From: Clostridia bacterium
GTDB lineage: Bacteria; Bacillota; Clostridia; Christensenellales; UBA1242
Reading direction: 5' to 3'
Length of the DNA stretch: 5,567 nucleotides
NCBI GenBank assembly: GCA_023228225.1
Contig: JALOBO010000105.1
Span: 1 to 5,567, forward strand
The notes beneath the pieces are model-generated. The model ran no database searches. It was given only the letters and a program-made list of their open reading frames with translations, and was not told the DNA's origin. Of this stretch, positions 1 through 4,864 are shown one piece after another; position 1 is the stretch's first letter, and the number at the start of each line of letters is the position of its first letter. A program made the position numbers and the translations under genes.

Positions 1-654
1 AAAGGAGATTACTACATTAGTATCCTTGTTGAAAATGGTGCAGAACTCCCAGCAAAGCAACCTTTCACTGAAGTTACTACAATAGGTGTAGACGTAGGAA
101 TCAAAGACTTTGCTGTACTCTCTACAGATGAAAAGATAGAGAACCCTAAGTACTTGAAAAGCTCTTTGCAGAGGCTTAAAGTCCTTCAGAAAAGAGTTTC
201 CAGAAAAGTAAAGGGTTCTAAGAACAGGGGAAAAGCTAAACAAAGGTTAGCTGTGCTCCATGATAAAATAACAAATCAGAGAAATGATTTTCAGAACAAA
301 CTCTCTTTTAGACTTGTTAGCGAAAACCAAGCAATAGCTCTGGAAACTCTGAATGTTAAAGGCATGGTTAAAAACCACCACCTATCGCAGGCTATTAGTG
401 ACGCTGCGTGGAGTAGCTTCATAACAAAATTAGAATATAAAGCTGAGTGGGCAGGAAAAACTATCTTAAGGATAGGAAGATTTGAGCCTTCCTCTAAACT
501 TTGTTCAGTTTGTGGATACCACAACTCTGAATTGACTCTAGCAATCAGAGAGTGGACTTGTCCTGACTGTAAAACAAAGCACGACAGAGACATAAACGCC
601 GCTATCAACATTAAAAAATTTGCTCTCATAGATCAAAACCTAATAGGGGTTTGA
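1..654 (+). CDS. tnpB: TnpB RNA-guided nuclease, 3' part (5' end outside window)
   Basis: This is the C-terminal 217 residues of a TnpB, the transposon-encoded ancestor of Cas12. The family uses an omega/reRNA to cut matching double-stranded DNA and helps keep the IS in the genome. The frame is open from base 1, so an apparent TTG start at 154 is not the real start. Visible RuvC parts are GVDVGIKDFA with Asp31 (91-93), ALETLNVKGM with Glu115 (343-345), and HDRDINAAINI with the final Asp (589-591). A CxxC...CxxC zinc finger has cysteines at 502-504, 511-513, 559-561 and 568-570. All catalytic residues are intact, so the nuclease is probably active unless the missing N-terminal part (typically about 150-200 residues) is damaged. 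The gene ends in TGA and runs directly into the structured right end. A K/R-rich helix-forming stretch lies between RuvC-I and RuvC-II, as in relatives. Confidence 0.95.
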   Translation, partial: KGDYYISILVENGAELPAKQPFTEVTTIGVDVGIKDFAVLSTDEKIENPKYLKSSLQRLKVLQKRVSRKVKGSKNRGKAKQRLAVLHDKITNQRNDFQNKLSFRLVSENQAIALETLNVKGMVKNHHLSQAISDAAWSSFITKLEYKAEWAGKTILRIGRFEPSSKLCSVCGYHNSELTLAIREWTCPDCKTKHDRDINAAINIKKFALIDQNLIGV

Positions 655-762
655 AACCTATTCGACACCTGCGGAACGCGGGGAAGAGCCTGAGGACTTG
701 CTTTCAATAGAAAGGGGTATGAATCAGGAAGCCGCCGAGTCTTTAGCTCGGTGGTAGTTCAC
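655..762 (+). ncRNA. Putative omega RNA (reRNA) scaffold at IS right end
   Basis: The stretch after the tnpB stop folds into successive stems. CCTGCG (668-673) pairs with CGCGGG (677-682) across a GAA loop. CCTGA (689-693) pairs with TCAGG (724-728) and encloses CTTTC (701-705)/GAAAG (710-714). The terminal stem pairs CCGCCGAG (732-739) with CTCGGTGG (747-754), including one G-U pair. It is followed by TAGTTCAC. In TnpB systems the RNA made from this end is the guide scaffold, and its 5' part usually lies inside the tnpB reading frame, so the true start is probably upstream of 655. The guide would be read from the flank just downstream, about 763-780. The assignment is by position and structure; transcription is not shown. 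Confidence 0.7.
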
Positions 763-790
763 ACTCGTCTATCAAATGCATCACCAAATT

Positions 791-886
791 ACTGTATAGA
801 TAATATACGTTTTAAAAGACTATAAGCTTTTCGACAGTATTTCACAGCCTAAATACAAATTTTAAGCCTGTTAACCACTGTATAGA
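791..886 (+). repeat. Direct repeat ACTGTATAGA in the control region
   Basis: The 10-mer ACTGTATAGA occurs exactly at 791-800 and 877-886, start-to-start distance 86 bp. Each copy is followed within about 10 bases by an A/T-rich TTTTAAA block (810-816 and 890-896). The second copy overlaps the likely BRE of the promoter of the 82-residue membrane protein. This could be a regulator site pair or a duplicated promoter. The gene-free stretch 763-998 otherwise holds only AT-rich DNA and a short palindrome. Confidence 0.5.
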
Positions 887-898
887 AAGTTTTAAATA
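885..898 (+). promoter_or_regulatory. Archaeal promoter (BRE + TATA box)
   Basis: A purine-rich GAAAG (885-889) precedes TTTTAAATA (890-898), matching the archaeal BRE/TATA pattern. Transcription would be expected about 22-27 bases downstream, near 918-925. That gives a leader of roughly 75-80 bases before the ATG at 999. It is the best promoter for the rightward six-gene cluster. Confidence 0.6.
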
Positions 899-920
899 GA
901 AAGAGTGCGTATATAGTAGT

Positions 921-934
921 AGGTATTATTACCT
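921..934. promoter_or_regulatory. Palindrome at predicted transcription start, possible operator
   Basis: AGGTA (921-925) and TACCT (930-934) are perfect inverted arms around TTAT. The position coincides with the predicted start of transcription. It could be an operator where a bound repressor blocks the polymerase, or a small 5' hairpin protecting a strongly expressed mRNA. Five-base arms may also be chance in AT-rich DNA. Confidence 0.3.
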
Positions 935-998
935 AAAAGAAATAAGCAAACAATAAACAAAACAATAAAATAATATACACAAACAGGAGTTTTAAAAT

Positions 999-1247
999 AT
1001 GGTTTCCGTTATTGAAGAGATTACTGCATTTTGTATGGGCTTGCTCACCATAGTGGTCGTACTCTATTTAGGGCCTGGGCTTGGCGAAAGTATGTCTACC
1101 TCACTGCCAATCAATGCTTCTGGTGACTTCGGCAGCGCAACTACTGGTGCTGACGTGTGGACCTCTGGTGTTGCAATCCTCGGTGCAGTCATTGTTATTG
1201 CAGCCGTTGCAATTGCAATCAGGGCACTCAAGGGGCTGAAGAACTAA
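999..1247 (+). CDS. Small two-helix membrane protein, candidate major coat protein
   Basis: I cannot assign this 82-residue protein to a family by name. It has a hydrophobic segment at about 8-26, a polar Gly/Ser/Thr-rich stretch at about 27-55 containing an N-A-S glycosylation sequon (39-41), and a second helix at about 56-74 ending in a basic RALKGLKN tail. The second half is close in design to filamentous-phage coat proteins: an acidic/polar head, one Ala/Val/Ile-rich helix, and a Lys/Arg tail. If the first helix were removed after about residue 32, some 50 residues would remain. The acidic N-terminus (IEE) is unusual for a signal peptide, however, so a two-pass protein with both ends inside is equally possible. 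It has its own promoter, a CAGGAG ribosome site (984-989), a following terminator, and more G/C-ending codons than its neighbours. All of these fit high expression. Confidence 0.85.
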   Translation: MVSVIEEITAFCMGLLTIVVVLYLGPGLGESMSTSLPINASGDFGSATTGADVWTSGVAILGAVIVIAAVAIAIRALKGLKN

Positions 1248-1249
1248 AC

Positions 1250-1297
1250 AGAGGGAGTTTTCTTAATCCCTCTTCTCTCTTTTAAATAATTTTTTAT
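1250..1297 (+). terminator. Hairpin plus T-run terminator or attenuator after the coat-like gene
   Basis: AGAGGGA (1250-1256) and TCCCTCT (1267-1273) form a perfect 7-bp stem with a 10-base loop. A pyrimidine-rich stretch and a six-T run (1290-1295) follow, starting three bases after the stop codon. The same tract contains TTTAAATA (1281-1288), which could alternatively serve as a weak TATA box for the next gene. Either way it would separate the level of the 82-residue protein from that of the genes downstream. Confidence 0.65.
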
Positions 1298-1328
1298 TCA
1301 CTTAGGTGGTGTTTTAATAGGAGGAAAT

Positions 1329-1925
1329 ATGAACAGCGAGAGCTATCTAAACGAAGAAGAACACGAAGAAGAAGAAGATCAGTATCCAGAGGATGACTTA
1401 GGCGCAACTTCATTTGGATTTGGCGCAAGTAGTATAGAGCGTCCTTCATTCTCAGAGGACAGCCTAAAGTATGCTACTATGATGGGCGCGAGTCCTTACC
1501 TTGCGGATATAATGGGGCATATTAAGTCAGTAGCAGTCACAGAAAGGTATAAGCGTGAGTTGATTTCTTGTGTCTATTCACTGTTCGCCAGAGAACAGGT
1601 ACTAGCCAATAACAGTGTTAGAAAACTTGGTATATTTGGGCAGAATGACCCCTTAAAATATGTTCTAATCTTTGCTCAACTAAAGCTTGAGCTTACCAGA
1701 TGCGCCGCGACTCAAGAAGACATGTTGAGTATGAATGTTTCAGCATTAGAGAAAAATATAATGTCAGTATTTGAAGCCTATGTCTCCAGGTCAGTAGGGG
1801 AAAAGAGAGAGCGTCTTATTAATGCTGAACTTGGAACTCGTAATATCCAGGTGCAGGAAGTTGCTAGACCATATGAAGTAGAAACTAAAGCCAAAAAGAA
1901 AAGTTTTTGGTCATTCGGGAGGTAA
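1329..1925 (+). CDS. Unknown soluble protein with acidic head and basic tail
   Basis: This 198-residue protein belongs to no family I recognise. Residues 8-23 are dominated by Glu/Asp. A Gly/Phe/Ser linker (about 24-45) follows. The central part, about 46-180, appears largely helical (for example the LIFAQLKLELTR stretch) with no obvious membrane segment or catalytic motif. The C-terminus is strongly basic and aromatic (KAKKKSFWSFGR, 187-198), suited to contact with a membrane surface, nucleic acid or an acidic partner such as the poly-Glu tail of the next protein. The start is well supported: AGGAGG (1319-1324) sits just upstream of the ATG. The gene lies in the middle of a cluster of small membrane proteins and its last codons contain the ribosome site of the next gene. 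A role as matrix, scaffold or assembly protein is a guess. Confidence 0.88.
   Translation: MNSESYLNEEEHEEEEDQYPEDDLGATSFGFGASSIERPSFSEDSLKYATMMGASPYLADIMGHIKSVAVTERYKRELISCVYSLFAREQVLANNSVRKLGIFGQNDPLKYVLIFAQLKLELTRCAATQEDMLSMNVSALEKNIMSVFEAYVSRSVGEKRERLINAELGTRNIQVQEVARPYEVETKAKKKSFWSFGR
1918..1923 (+). promoter_or_regulatory. Shine-Dalgarno site that fixes the ATG at 1931
   Basis: GGAGGT lies seven bases before the ATG at 1931 and overlaps the last codons of the upstream gene (GGG AGG TAA). It selects this ATG over the upstream in-frame TTG at 1907, and suggests translation of the two genes is coupled. Confidence 0.75.
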
Positions 1926-1930
1926 ATAAA

Positions 1931-2623
1931 ATGTCAGTACTTGCAGGCACTACGCCTATCATGATTATCCTTGTGGTTGTGGTTTTAGCTCTATTTGGAT
2001 TAAGCATGTATCTGCTTAACCAGATGACAAAAATTAAAAAATTCGCCTACCTTGTAAAGATTATGTCAGAGTGCGGCAACAACCCCATGGGAATGATTGT
2101 AGACAGGGCAGGAACGCTGATACCGTTTATCAGCGAGCCGGATGAGCGTAACAAGGGATTAATTAAAAACGAGTTCACTATCGTTAACCCTGACTTGGTA
2201 AAGAGCAGCACAAAAAGAGCTTCAAGAATTAGAATGAAAAGAGGACCTGAAGTCAATATTTACCCACTGCCGTACTATTTCCCTATGGATGTCCACGATG
2301 CAGCAGCACTTTGTCAGCTTGCAAAGAAAATTAGGAATCACCCTGATTTCAGTTGGATAGGAAACGAAAGAAGAGTCCTTGAGCTTCTGTTCAACTCCAC
2401 AGAGACATTTGCAGCAGATGTAAGAATGTTAGTAAGCTCAAGTATAGCAATGAAAAATATTGTACCAGACGATTTCTTTGTGGATCCTGAGCCTGAGCCT
2501 GAGCCTGAGCCTGAGTATGAAGAGGAAGAGGAAGAAGAGGAAGAAGAGGAAGAGGAAGAAGAGGAAGAGGAAGAGCTTGAGGAAGTAGAAGAGGAAGAAG
2601 AAGAAAAAAGGCAGGGATTCTAA
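1931..2623 (+). CDS. Single-pass membrane protein with PE-repeat and poly-Glu tail
   Basis: This 230-residue protein is unrecognised but has clear architecture. A hydrophobic segment (about 9-31) is followed by basic residues (KIKK), predicting an outside N-terminus and a large cytoplasmic domain. The domain (about 35-185) mixes helix and strand, is rich in Lys/Arg at about 82-104 (STKRASRIRMKR), and contains the conserved-looking phrase YPLPYYFPMD. The tail is five PE dipeptides, then Tyr, 19 consecutive Glu, Leu-Glu-Glu-Val, six more Glu, and a terminal KRQGF. The tail should be disordered and very negatively charged. It may mimic nucleic acid, bind basic proteins such as the upstream gene's tail, or organise ions. 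The stop overlaps the next ATG (TAATG). It could be a virion membrane protein or an inner-membrane assembly component; no known homolog comes to mind. Confidence 0.88.
   Translation: MSVLAGTTPIMIILVVVVLALFGLSMYLLNQMTKIKKFAYLVKIMSECGNNPMGMIVDRAGTLIPFISEPDERNKGLIKNEFTIVNPDLVKSSTKRASRIRMKRGPEVNIYPLPYYFPMDVHDAAALCQLAKKIRNHPDFSWIGNERRVLELLFNSTETFAADVRMLVSSSIAMKNIVPDDFFVDPEPEPEPEPEYEEEEEEEEEEEEEEEEEEELEEVEEEEEEKRQGF
2486..2515 (+). repeat. Five tandem CCTGAG hexamers
   Basis: Five exact copies of CCTGAG encode Pro-Glu repeats in the tail of the single-pass membrane protein. The repeat unit is a multiple of three, so copy-number change by slippage would alter tail length without breaking the frame. 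Confidence 0.95.
2519..2611 (+). repeat. GA-rich purine tract encoding poly-glutamate
   Basis: An uninterrupted 57-base purine run (2519-2575) of mixed GAA and GAG codons and a second run (2587-2611) are separated by a few bases. Long purine/pyrimidine asymmetry can form triplex (H-DNA) structures and is prone to slippage. The mix of GAA and GAG rather than a single repeated codon suggests selection on the protein sequence, with silent changes accumulating. Confidence 0.9.
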
Positions 2624-2937
2624 TGAGGCAACAGAACGTAGACATTGAGAGAGTTTCACAGAGACTCGCAGAAAAGATCCTAGCATACAGAGAAGAGATT
2701 AAACTTATCCCTATTCAGTCAGAGGCTCTTTGCCTCTCTGAAGCTGCCGACCTGTGCAGTATGGGGTTAACGGGCAGTATGGTGAGTAATCTCCTTACTC
2801 TCCAGGAGCAGGGAGATAAGAGGGACCTTGTGGATTTCTTAGACAAACATATGAGTAAAATCATTGCTTTCTGTATGATCGTTGGGGTTATCGTGCTCGG
2901 AATTTACATATTGAGTACTCAGACAGGGGCGGTTTAA
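2623..2937 (+). CDS. Small tail-anchored membrane protein
   Basis: The 104-residue product has a soluble helical N-terminal part (about 1-75) with charged heptad-like stretches (ERVSQRLAEKILAYREEIK), and one hydrophobic helix at about 79-97 near the C-terminus. It is therefore predicted to be tail-anchored with its bulk in the cytoplasm. The start codon overlaps the previous stop by one base, and a purine-rich AGGCAGGG lies 5-13 bases upstream, so translation is probably coupled. The next gene begins two bases after the stop. I do not recognise the family. The context of minimal membrane proteins suggests a minor virion protein or assembly-complex subunit. Cys37, Cys45 and Cys84 are present but do not form a metal-binding pattern. 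Confidence 0.87.
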   Translation: MRQQNVDIERVSQRLAEKILAYREEIKLIPIQSEALCLSEAADLCSMGLTGSMVSNLLTLQEQGDKRDLVDFLDKHMSKIIAFCMIVGVIVLGIYILSTQTGAV

Positions 2938-2938
2938 C

Positions 2939-3121
2939 ATGGTAAGCTTTAGTAAAGTAATTGGGGTAGCTGGATTCCTATATATTCTCATGGGTGGGTA
3001 TGTTGTATACGCTGTAGAAACTGGAGCTGTTCTAGATAATGGAACTCTTTCAGCTATTGCTGGTGCGTTAATAATTGCAGTGGGCTGTTTAATAATAATA
3101 GGGCAGAGTAAAGAGGCTTAA
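2939..3121 (+). CDS. 60-residue two-helix membrane protein
   Basis: This is almost entirely membrane protein: helix one at about 7-26, a short outside loop (27-37) with an N-G-T sequon at 34-36, helix two at about 38-55, and a polar QSKEA end. Lys6 and Lys58 at either end favour both termini in the cytoplasm. The ATG begins one base after the preceding TAA, which supports real translation although the ribosome site (AGGGGCGG region) is only fair. It resembles the coat-like 82-residue protein in topology but not in sequence. It could be a minor coat or holin-like pore protein. Nothing in the sequence decides between them. Confidence 0.8.
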   Translation: MVSFSKVIGVAGFLYILMGGYVVYAVETGAVLDNGTLSAIAGALIIAVGCLIIIGQSKEA

Positions 3122-3126
3122 ACTAT

Positions 3127-3132
3127 GGGTGG
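3127..3132 (+). promoter_or_regulatory. Ribosome site favouring the ATG at 3138
   Basis: GGGTGG lies five bases before the ATG at 3138. A GTG at 3129 is in frame three codons earlier but overlaps this purine-rich site and has no good site of its own, so the ATG is the better start. Confidence 0.5.
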
Positions 3133-3137
3133 GCACT

Positions 3138-3479
3138 ATGGAAGCAAAGGTAGAAAAAGTAAACCAGCTTAATAGAATGTCAGAGCTATACTTAGAGTTA
3201 AACAGACAGGCTGCTTCTGTGCAAATGACTATCAACTATGGGAACTCCTCAGACATGAGGGGAGTTTTCCCTAACTTTCGTTATTGCATGATAGAGTTAT
3301 ATTACCTAGTGAGATTTAATGACACTGTAAAAGGTGACTCTTCATTTTCTAGTATTATGGAAAAATGGATAGAAGCAGACTTAAGTAAAGGTATTCAGTT
3401 GGATTTTGGGAAATATTCATTGAAGCTGTTTAACAGGTTCATGGAGAAACTTGTACAGATTGGAGCAGTTGAAATTTAA
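3138..3479 (+). CDS. Unknown small helical protein, last gene of rightward cluster
   Basis: The 113-residue product (116 if the GTG at 3129 is used) has no membrane helix, signal or recognised motif. It appears mainly helical: an N-terminal coiled-coil-like stretch (about 1-28), a Tyr/Phe-rich middle (NFRYCMIELYYLVRF), and a C-terminal helix (about 93-110). It starts 16 bases after the previous stop and closes the cluster. The terminator hairpin overlaps its last five codons. Being soluble and last, it could be a regulator, chaperone or assembly factor for the membrane proteins upstream. This is context only. Confidence 0.82.
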   Translation: MEAKVEKVNQLNRMSELYLELNRQAASVQMTINYGNSSDMRGVFPNFRYCMIELYYLVRFNDTVKGDSSFSSIMEKWIEADLSKGIQLDFGKYSLKLFNRFMEKLVQIGAVEI

Positions 3480-3510
3480 CTGCTCAAAGTTCTAATTTTG
3501 TGCTCTTTTA
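3463..3510 (+). terminator. Hairpin terminator overlapping the end of the rightward cluster
   Basis: GAGCAGTT (3463-3470) and AACTGCTC (3478-3485) form a perfect 8-bp stem with a 7-base loop that includes the last codons and the stop. It is followed by T-rich sequence with runs at 3496-3499 and 3506-3509. This is the natural end of the six-gene transcript. Confidence 0.65.
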
Positions 3511-3528
3511 ATACCTTACTGTCTTTGT

Positions 3529-3551
3529 CGTCTGTCGCACACACTCAGACG
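3529..3551. repeat. Inverted repeat CGTCTG...CAGACG in convergent intergenic region
   Basis: CGTCTG (3529-3534) and CAGACG (3546-3551) are perfect 6-bp arms around an 11-base spacer. The element lies between two converging gene clusters, so it may be a bidirectional terminator, a protein-binding site or part of an origin. No nearby replication gene supports the last option. Confidence 0.4.
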
Positions 3552-3652
3552 CACGTCTAAATGAACTTATTAATATAGGCAAAATTTTCCTTTTTCAGCC
3601 AACTGGCAACGAATACACACTAGTTTTGATAGTATAGAAATTGGTGCGACAG
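3532..3652. repeat. Long-range inverted repeat CTGTCGCAC / GTGCGACAG
   Basis: CTGTCGCAC (3532-3540) is the exact reverse complement of GTGCGACAG (3644-3652), 103 bases apart. The intervening DNA is AT-rich with a short GCCA-AC-TGGC palindrome (3598-3607). These may be two opposed sites for one binding protein, or ends of a small structured region. CGACAG also occurs at 832-837 in the left control region. Confidence 0.45.
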
Positions 3653-3666
3653 TGTAGTGAAAGTAA

Positions 3667-3682
3667 TAGTAATAAAAAAGAG
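3667..3682 (-). terminator. T-rich terminator of leftward cluster
   Basis: Reading leftward, about 16 bases after the stop of the ATPase gene, the strand shows CTCTTTTTTATTACTA with a six-T run (3674-3679). Archaeal polymerase can stop at such T-runs without a hairpin. No convincing stem precedes it. Confidence 0.4.
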
Positions 3683-3697
3683 TAATGAGTAGAAAGG

Positions 3698-4864
3698 TTA
3701 GATTAAAGACTGTACCTCTCCACTCTGAGCAGCTTTAAGCTTACGCATCTCTATAACATACTTCTTTGCTCTATCTGCTGTGTCCTTAGAGATCCCGAAC
3801 CTTTCACCTAGAGCCCTTACAGATATGTTAGGGTTCATAGTGAGCTCTATGTCAATCTCAGCAGCATATCTCTGGTAGGCAGGCAGTTCACTCATATCAG
3901 TGCCCTTTTCTCCGTCCTCGTCATTACCACACTTCCTAATGGCATCTATAGAGTTCTGCATCATATCTTTTCTAATCTCTTCACGTTTTGATTCGTAAAG
4001 ATTAGCAAACTCTGAATTAACTCTCTTGAATATCACCCTGGGGTATTTTACACCATGAGAATCTACGATAAAGTGAAAGTGTGTCTTTCCTGATCCTCTG
4101 TACTGCTCTACAAGCTGTACAAGCTTACCAATGCTAACACCCTGGTCATGCCGCTTCTCTACAAGTTCAATCTGGAAGTGTGCAAGCTTACGTGCTACCT
4201 TGTCTATCAGGAATGTATCAGGCATAGTTAAAATTACTAATGTGTTTGTATCCCTGAATGTCTGGAAGATCTTGTTTATGTTTTTGTTTATAGACTTCTG
4301 GAAGTCCCTAGCACTGTAAGAAGCTCCTATGTCGTCTAATACAATAATGTTATACCTTTTATTGTTCAGATCCTCCATAATAGGAATAATAGAATCTAAT
4401 TTCATGATTGCTATGTTATCTATGTTAAAGTAATCTTCAGGCTTCCCTCCCATTTTTCCTGCTATATATTTTGCTGTTTCTATGCCTATGTACATTGCAG
4501 CGTTACTTTTCCCCATCCCTGTTTTTCCAATCATATTGATTAAGGCATGTTGATTATGAGTACTGGTTATAATATCTCCAAAAAATTTCCCCATGGTCAA
4601 ACGTTCTGTATCTGTCCTCATCCCGCAGGCTGTACGCACACGCGAGAGAGGGTTTAAACAAGCCTGCACATTTTCAGTGTTTACTGCTTCAGGGTGTTTT
4701 GAAATTACATGGTACCTGAAATTAATGTATTCCTCAAACGGCTGGTTACAGATAGGGCATTTATGTTTAGGAGTCATTTCTGACTTTATGTAATGCTGGA
4801 AATATGGGTTGCTGTAGTCTGTAACAAGCCCTTTAAGCTGTGTGTTTTGTGCATCTGTTATCAT
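3698..4864 (-). CDS. C2H2 zinc finger, P-loop ATPase and HTH fusion protein
   Basis: The 388-residue protein has three visible parts. Residues 36-57 form a C2H2 zinc finger (C36, C39, H52, H57). An ATPase core follows, with Walker A GKTGMGKS (113-120), Walker B IIVLDD (173-178), and a later phrase TMPDTFLIDKVARKL (213-227) resembling the conserved region after Walker B in ATPases of archaeal viruses and plasmids. Near 346-372, NISVRALGERFGISKDTADRA looks like a helix-turn-helix. No membrane helix is visible, unlike the Zot/pI assembly ATPases of filamentous phages. It probably binds DNA through the finger and/or HTH and uses ATP to move or load something: genome packaging or export, replication loading (DnaC/IstB-like), or partition. 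Its ATG overlaps the stop of the upstream gene (ATGA), so the two are coupled. The ATPase call is firm; the role is open. Confidence 0.93.
   Translation of the reverse strand: MITDAQNTQLKGLVTDYSNPYFQHYIKSEMTPKHKCPICNQPFEEYINFRYHVISKHPEAVNTENVQACLNPLSRVRTACGMRTDTERLTMGKFFGDIITSTHNQHALINMIGKTGMGKSNAAMYIGIETAKYIAGKMGGKPEDYFNIDNIAIMKLDSIIPIMEDLNNKRYNIIVLDDIGASYSARDFQKSINKNINKIFQTFRDTNTLVILTMPDTFLIDKVARKLAHFQIELVEKRHDQGVSIGKLVQLVEQYRGSGKTHFHFIVDSHGVKYPRVIFKRVNSEFANLYESKREEIRKDMMQNSIDAIRKCGNDEDGEKGTDMSELPAYQRYAAEIDIELTMNPNISVRALGERFGISKDTADRAKKYVIEMRKLKAAQSGEVQSLI

Larger units (their letters stand above)
1..762 (+). mobile_element. IS200/IS605-type insertion sequence, right part
   Basis: This is the distal part of an IS200/IS605- or IS607-type element, made of the end of tnpB plus a structured right end. 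The left end, any tnpA transposase and the target-adjacent motif lie outside the window. The right boundary is placed at the end of GTAGTTCAC (754-762), just after the terminal GC-rich hairpin. That layout is usual for this family, which generates no target duplication and no simple inverted terminal repeats. The boundary is inferred and could be off by several bases. Aligning it to an uninterrupted copy of the flanking DNA would fix it. Confidence 0.8.

Noticed and set aside
291..629. Leftward 112-residue reading frame opposite tnpB
   Set aside because: It is antisense to conserved TnpB motifs including the zinc finger, with no ribosome site or coherent protein features.
154..654. A complete 166-residue gene starting at TTG 154
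   Set aside because: The frame is open to base 1 and the upstream codons encode the RuvC-I motif GVDVGIKDFA, so the TTG is an internal Leu of TnpB.
1207..1226. Repeated TTGCAATTGCAA-type palindrome inside the coat-like gene
   Set aside because: It reflects Ala-Ile-Ala-Ile codons of the membrane helix and needs no regulatory explanation.
2047..2256. Leftward 69-residue frame within the single-pass membrane protein gene
   Set aside because: Antisense shadow without a ribosome site or operon context.
2486..2611. CRISPR-like or intergenic repeat array
   Set aside because: Units are 6 bases without spacers and sit inside an intact reading frame, encoding PE and poly-Glu.
2391..2686. Two leftward frames giving Leu/Pro/Phe-rich hydrophobic proteins
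   Set aside because: Their composition is simply the complement of the GAA/GAG and CCTGAG repeats; both lie opposite a well-supported gene.
4131..4319. Rightward 62-residue frame opposite the ATPase core
   Set aside because: Antisense to the Walker B and following region; no independent signals.
4593..4793. Rightward 66-residue frame opposite the zinc finger region
   Set aside because: Antisense to the coded C2H2 finger; no promoter or ribosome site.
3698..4864. Naming the ATPase a Zot/pI filamentous-phage assembly protein
   Set aside because: Only the P-loop pattern and a vaguely similar post-Walker B phrase are shared; the membrane helix typical of Zot/pI is absent, and a DnaC/IstB-like or HerA-like relation cannot be excluded.
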